From the NCBI GenBank assembly GCA_013697635.1, contig JACCWM010000211.1, forward strand, positions 62,001-126,000: a stretch of 64,000 nucleotides of DNA. The letters are read 5' to 3'. Every line of letters starts with the position of its first letter. Within the stretch, counting starts at the first letter, position 1. This DNA is from Lujinxingiaceae bacterium. GTDB lineage: Bacteria > Myxococcota_A > Bradymonadia > Bradymonadales > Bradymonadaceae. The notes beneath the pieces are model-generated. The model did not search any database and had not been told where the DNA came from. It worked only from the letters and a program-made list of their open reading frames with translations. Below are positions 62,509 to 64,000 of this stretch, in pieces. The position numbers were made by a program, and so were the translations under genes.

Positions 62509-64000
62509 ATGGACGTGGCGTGTGGTCAAGGCGTACGCGATATGGGCAGTGGCGATAACAGCGAATATTTTACGACCGAGCACCTCGACGAGGATATCGG
62601 GCGGCGCACCGTTCAGGGCGGCGCGATCACGGCTGTTGCGCAGGTGGTCAAGTCGCTCGTCGAGATCGGGGCGACGATTGCGTTGGCGCGCTTGTTGATG
62701 CCCCAAGACTTCGGTTTGGTGGGCATGGTCGTCGCGGTAACCGGCTTTTTGGCGATGTTTAAGGATCTCGGCCTGTCGATGGCGACGATCCAGCGTGCTC
62801 GAATCGATCATGCCCAGGTCAGCACGCTGTTTTGGATCAACCTGGCCTTCAGCGTGCTGATCATGGTCGTGACCGTGGCGCTGGCACCGGTCATCGCCTG
62901 GTTCTTCGACGAGCCGCGCCTGATCTGGATAACCGTGGGGCTTGCCGGCGCGTTTGTTTTCAGCGGTTTGACCGTGCAGCACGACGCCTTGCTTCGCCGC
63001 CAGATGCGCTTTGGGGCGATCGCTTTGGTCGAGGTCGCCGCACTGGTGCTCAGCCTGGCCCTGGCTGTGTGGTTGGCCGTCGACGGTTGGGGCTACTGGG
63101 CGCTGGTGGCGCGCCAGGTGCTGGCGGCTGGCGTGGCAGCGCTGGGCGTCTGGCTTGCCTGCTCGTGGCGGCCGGGGCTGTGGAGTCGTCAGGCCGATGT
63201 GCGCTCGATGTTGGGCTTTGGCGGAAACCTTACGGGCTTCAACTTCGTGAACTATTTTGCACGAAATCTCGACGATATCTTGATCGGACGCTTCTACGGC
63301 GCTGCGCCACTGGGGCTCTATCAAAAGGCCTACGAGGTCTTGATGATCCCGCTCAAGCAGATCAACAATCCTGTCAGCTCAGTGGCGATCCCTGCCTTGA
63401 GCCGGTTGCGTGACGACGCTCCGCGCTACCGAGCAGCGTATTTGCGTATCCTGGAGAAGGTGCTGCTGTTGACCATGCCGCTTGGCGCGTACTTGGTCAT
63501 GACGGCAGATTGGCTTGTGCTGGTGGTGCTCGGCGAGCAGTGGATCGAAGCCGGTCGAATCTTTGCCGTGCTTGGCGTCTTGGCTTTCTCGCAGCCGCTG
63601 GGCAATTCGGCCGGTTGGCTGTTCATCACTCAAGATCGCACCCGCGAGATGCTCTACTGGGGACTTGTCGGCTCCGCGCTTGCTGCGCTCTCGTTTGTGG
63701 CGGGCTTGCCCTGGGGTGCACTCGGTGTTGCCGCCGCCTATGCGATCAGCGGATTGCTCGTACGTACGCCGATCCTGTTGTGGTATGTAGGCCGGCGCGG
63801 CCCAGTCAGTGCTTTGGACATCTATCGCACGGCGGCACCTTACTTTGCGACGGCCGCTGGCGTGGTCGGCGCGCTGGTCGGACTTCGCCATCTCTGCCAG
63901 GGCGTCGAGCCGCTGGCAGGCCTTGTGGCTTCGCTGTTGGTTACGATCGTCGTCACGTTGGCGGTCTTGGGTTGTATACCGTCGGGGCGCAGGGCGCTGG
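62509..64000 (+). CDS. polysaccharide flippase (Wzx/RfbX family), 3' end cut by window edge
   Basis: The first ~497 residues of an inner-membrane flippase are present; the frame is open to the window end. A short polar N-terminus (DNSEYFTTEHLDEDIGRRTVQG) is followed by GGAITAVAQVVKSLVEIGATIALARLL and MPQDFGLVGMVVAVTGFLAMFKDLGL, the standard start of the lipopolysaccharide/oligosaccharide transporter family. Many more helices follow, with NYFARNLDDILIGRFYG and LGLYQKAYEVLMIPLKQINNPVSSVAIPALSRL. It should move lipid-linked repeat units across the membrane. The start could also be ATG at 62542; neither has a strong ribosome site. Confidence 0.9.
   Translation, partial: MDVACGQGVRDMGSGDNSEYFTTEHLDEDIGRRTVQGGAITAVAQVVKSLVEIGATIALARLLMPQDFGLVGMVVAVTGFLAMFKDLGLSMATIQRARIDHAQVSTLFWINLAFSVLIMVVTVALAPVIAWFFDEPRLIWITVGLAGAFVFSGLTVQHDALLRRQMRFGAIALVEVAALVLSLALAVWLAVDGWGYWALVARQVLAAGVAALGVWLACSWRPGLWSRQADVRSMLGFGGNLTGFNFVNYFARNLDDILIGRFYGAAPLGLYQKAYEVLMIPLKQINNPVSSVAIPALSRLRDDAPRYRAAYLRILEKVLLLTMPLGAYLVMTADWLVLVVLGEQWIEAGRIFAVLGVLAFSQPLGNSAGWLFITQDRTREMLYWGLVGSALAALSFVAGLPWGALGVAAAYAISGLLVRTPILLWYVGRRGPVSALDIYRTAAPYFATAAGVVGALVGLRHLCQGVEPLAGLVASLLVTIVVTLAVLGCIPSGRRAL

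Overview
The window is GC-rich, almost entirely coding DNA from a diderm bacterium of the Myxococcota/Bradymonadota ('deltaproteobacterial') type. This rests on the many secreted lipoproteins with Asn-rich linkers after the lipobox, calcium-binding thrombospondin type 3 (T3) repeats, two C-terminal tails of MYXO-CTERM style, an AgmX/PglI-type TonB-like domain next to TolQ/TolR motor genes, and a PabB/PabC/PabA operon. There are 46 supportable protein genes, two of them cut by the window edges. I see no rRNA, tRNA, CRISPR array, insertion sequence or prophage.

Layout. 1-6.7 kb: a UvrD/Rep-type helicase (partial), a lamin-tail lipoprotein, mnmG, and a DnaC-like ATPase with an N-terminal cysteine cluster. 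6.8-15.7 kb: a minus-strand surface pair (OmpA-like protein, then a PA14-like/Ig-like/T3 protein), ybeY and a 7TM-HD phosphodiesterase, then a plus-strand T3-repeat protein. 15.8-24.2 kb: an apparent operon of five lipoproteins (two von Willebrand A/T3 paralogues, a pre-peptidase-C-type protein, a beta-propeller, and a protein ending in EDI[LV]VPV repeats). 24.9-37.5 kb: two converging operons that together look like a compact version of the Myxococcus Glt/Nfs plus AglRQS envelope machine. It has an outer-membrane barrel, a TPR lipoprotein, a large TPR protein and a GltE-like lipoprotein on the plus strand. On the minus strand it has an ExbB/TolQ stator, two ExbD/TolR proteins, a small secreted acidic protein and a protein-kinase/TonB-like fusion. 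The two meet at a bidirectional terminator. 37.6-40.2 kb: a third VWA/T3-type lipoprotein and a companion lipoprotein. 40.5-48.5 kb: a plus-strand run of eight closely spaced genes: DsbD-N-like lipoprotein, PrkA, coiled-coil protein, OmpA lipoprotein, pabB, pabC, pabA and a DUF2293 protein. 48.5-54.7 kb: a minus-strand group with a zinc-ribbon/NTPase/TPR protein, an uncharacterised protein, a 58-residue small protein with a good sigma70 promoter, a short acidic protein and a membrane protein. 54.8-64 kb: an SDR oxidoreductase, an HAD-IG 5'-nucleotidase, a large alpha/beta-hydrolase lipoprotein, inorganic pyrophosphatase, galE and a truncated polysaccharide flippase.

Two signals stand out. First, the 24.9-37.5 kb cluster is a candidate proton-driven trans-envelope machine whose TonB-like transducer is fused to a degenerate Ser/Thr-kinase domain, and one of its two TolR-type proteins has Asn in place of the motor Asp. 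Second, a short imperfect palindrome occurs five times. Three copies lie between converging genes, one lies between tandem genes, and one lies in frame inside pabB, where it forms the centre of a roughly 70-nt hairpin. All functional assignments are from reading the sequence; no database search was run.
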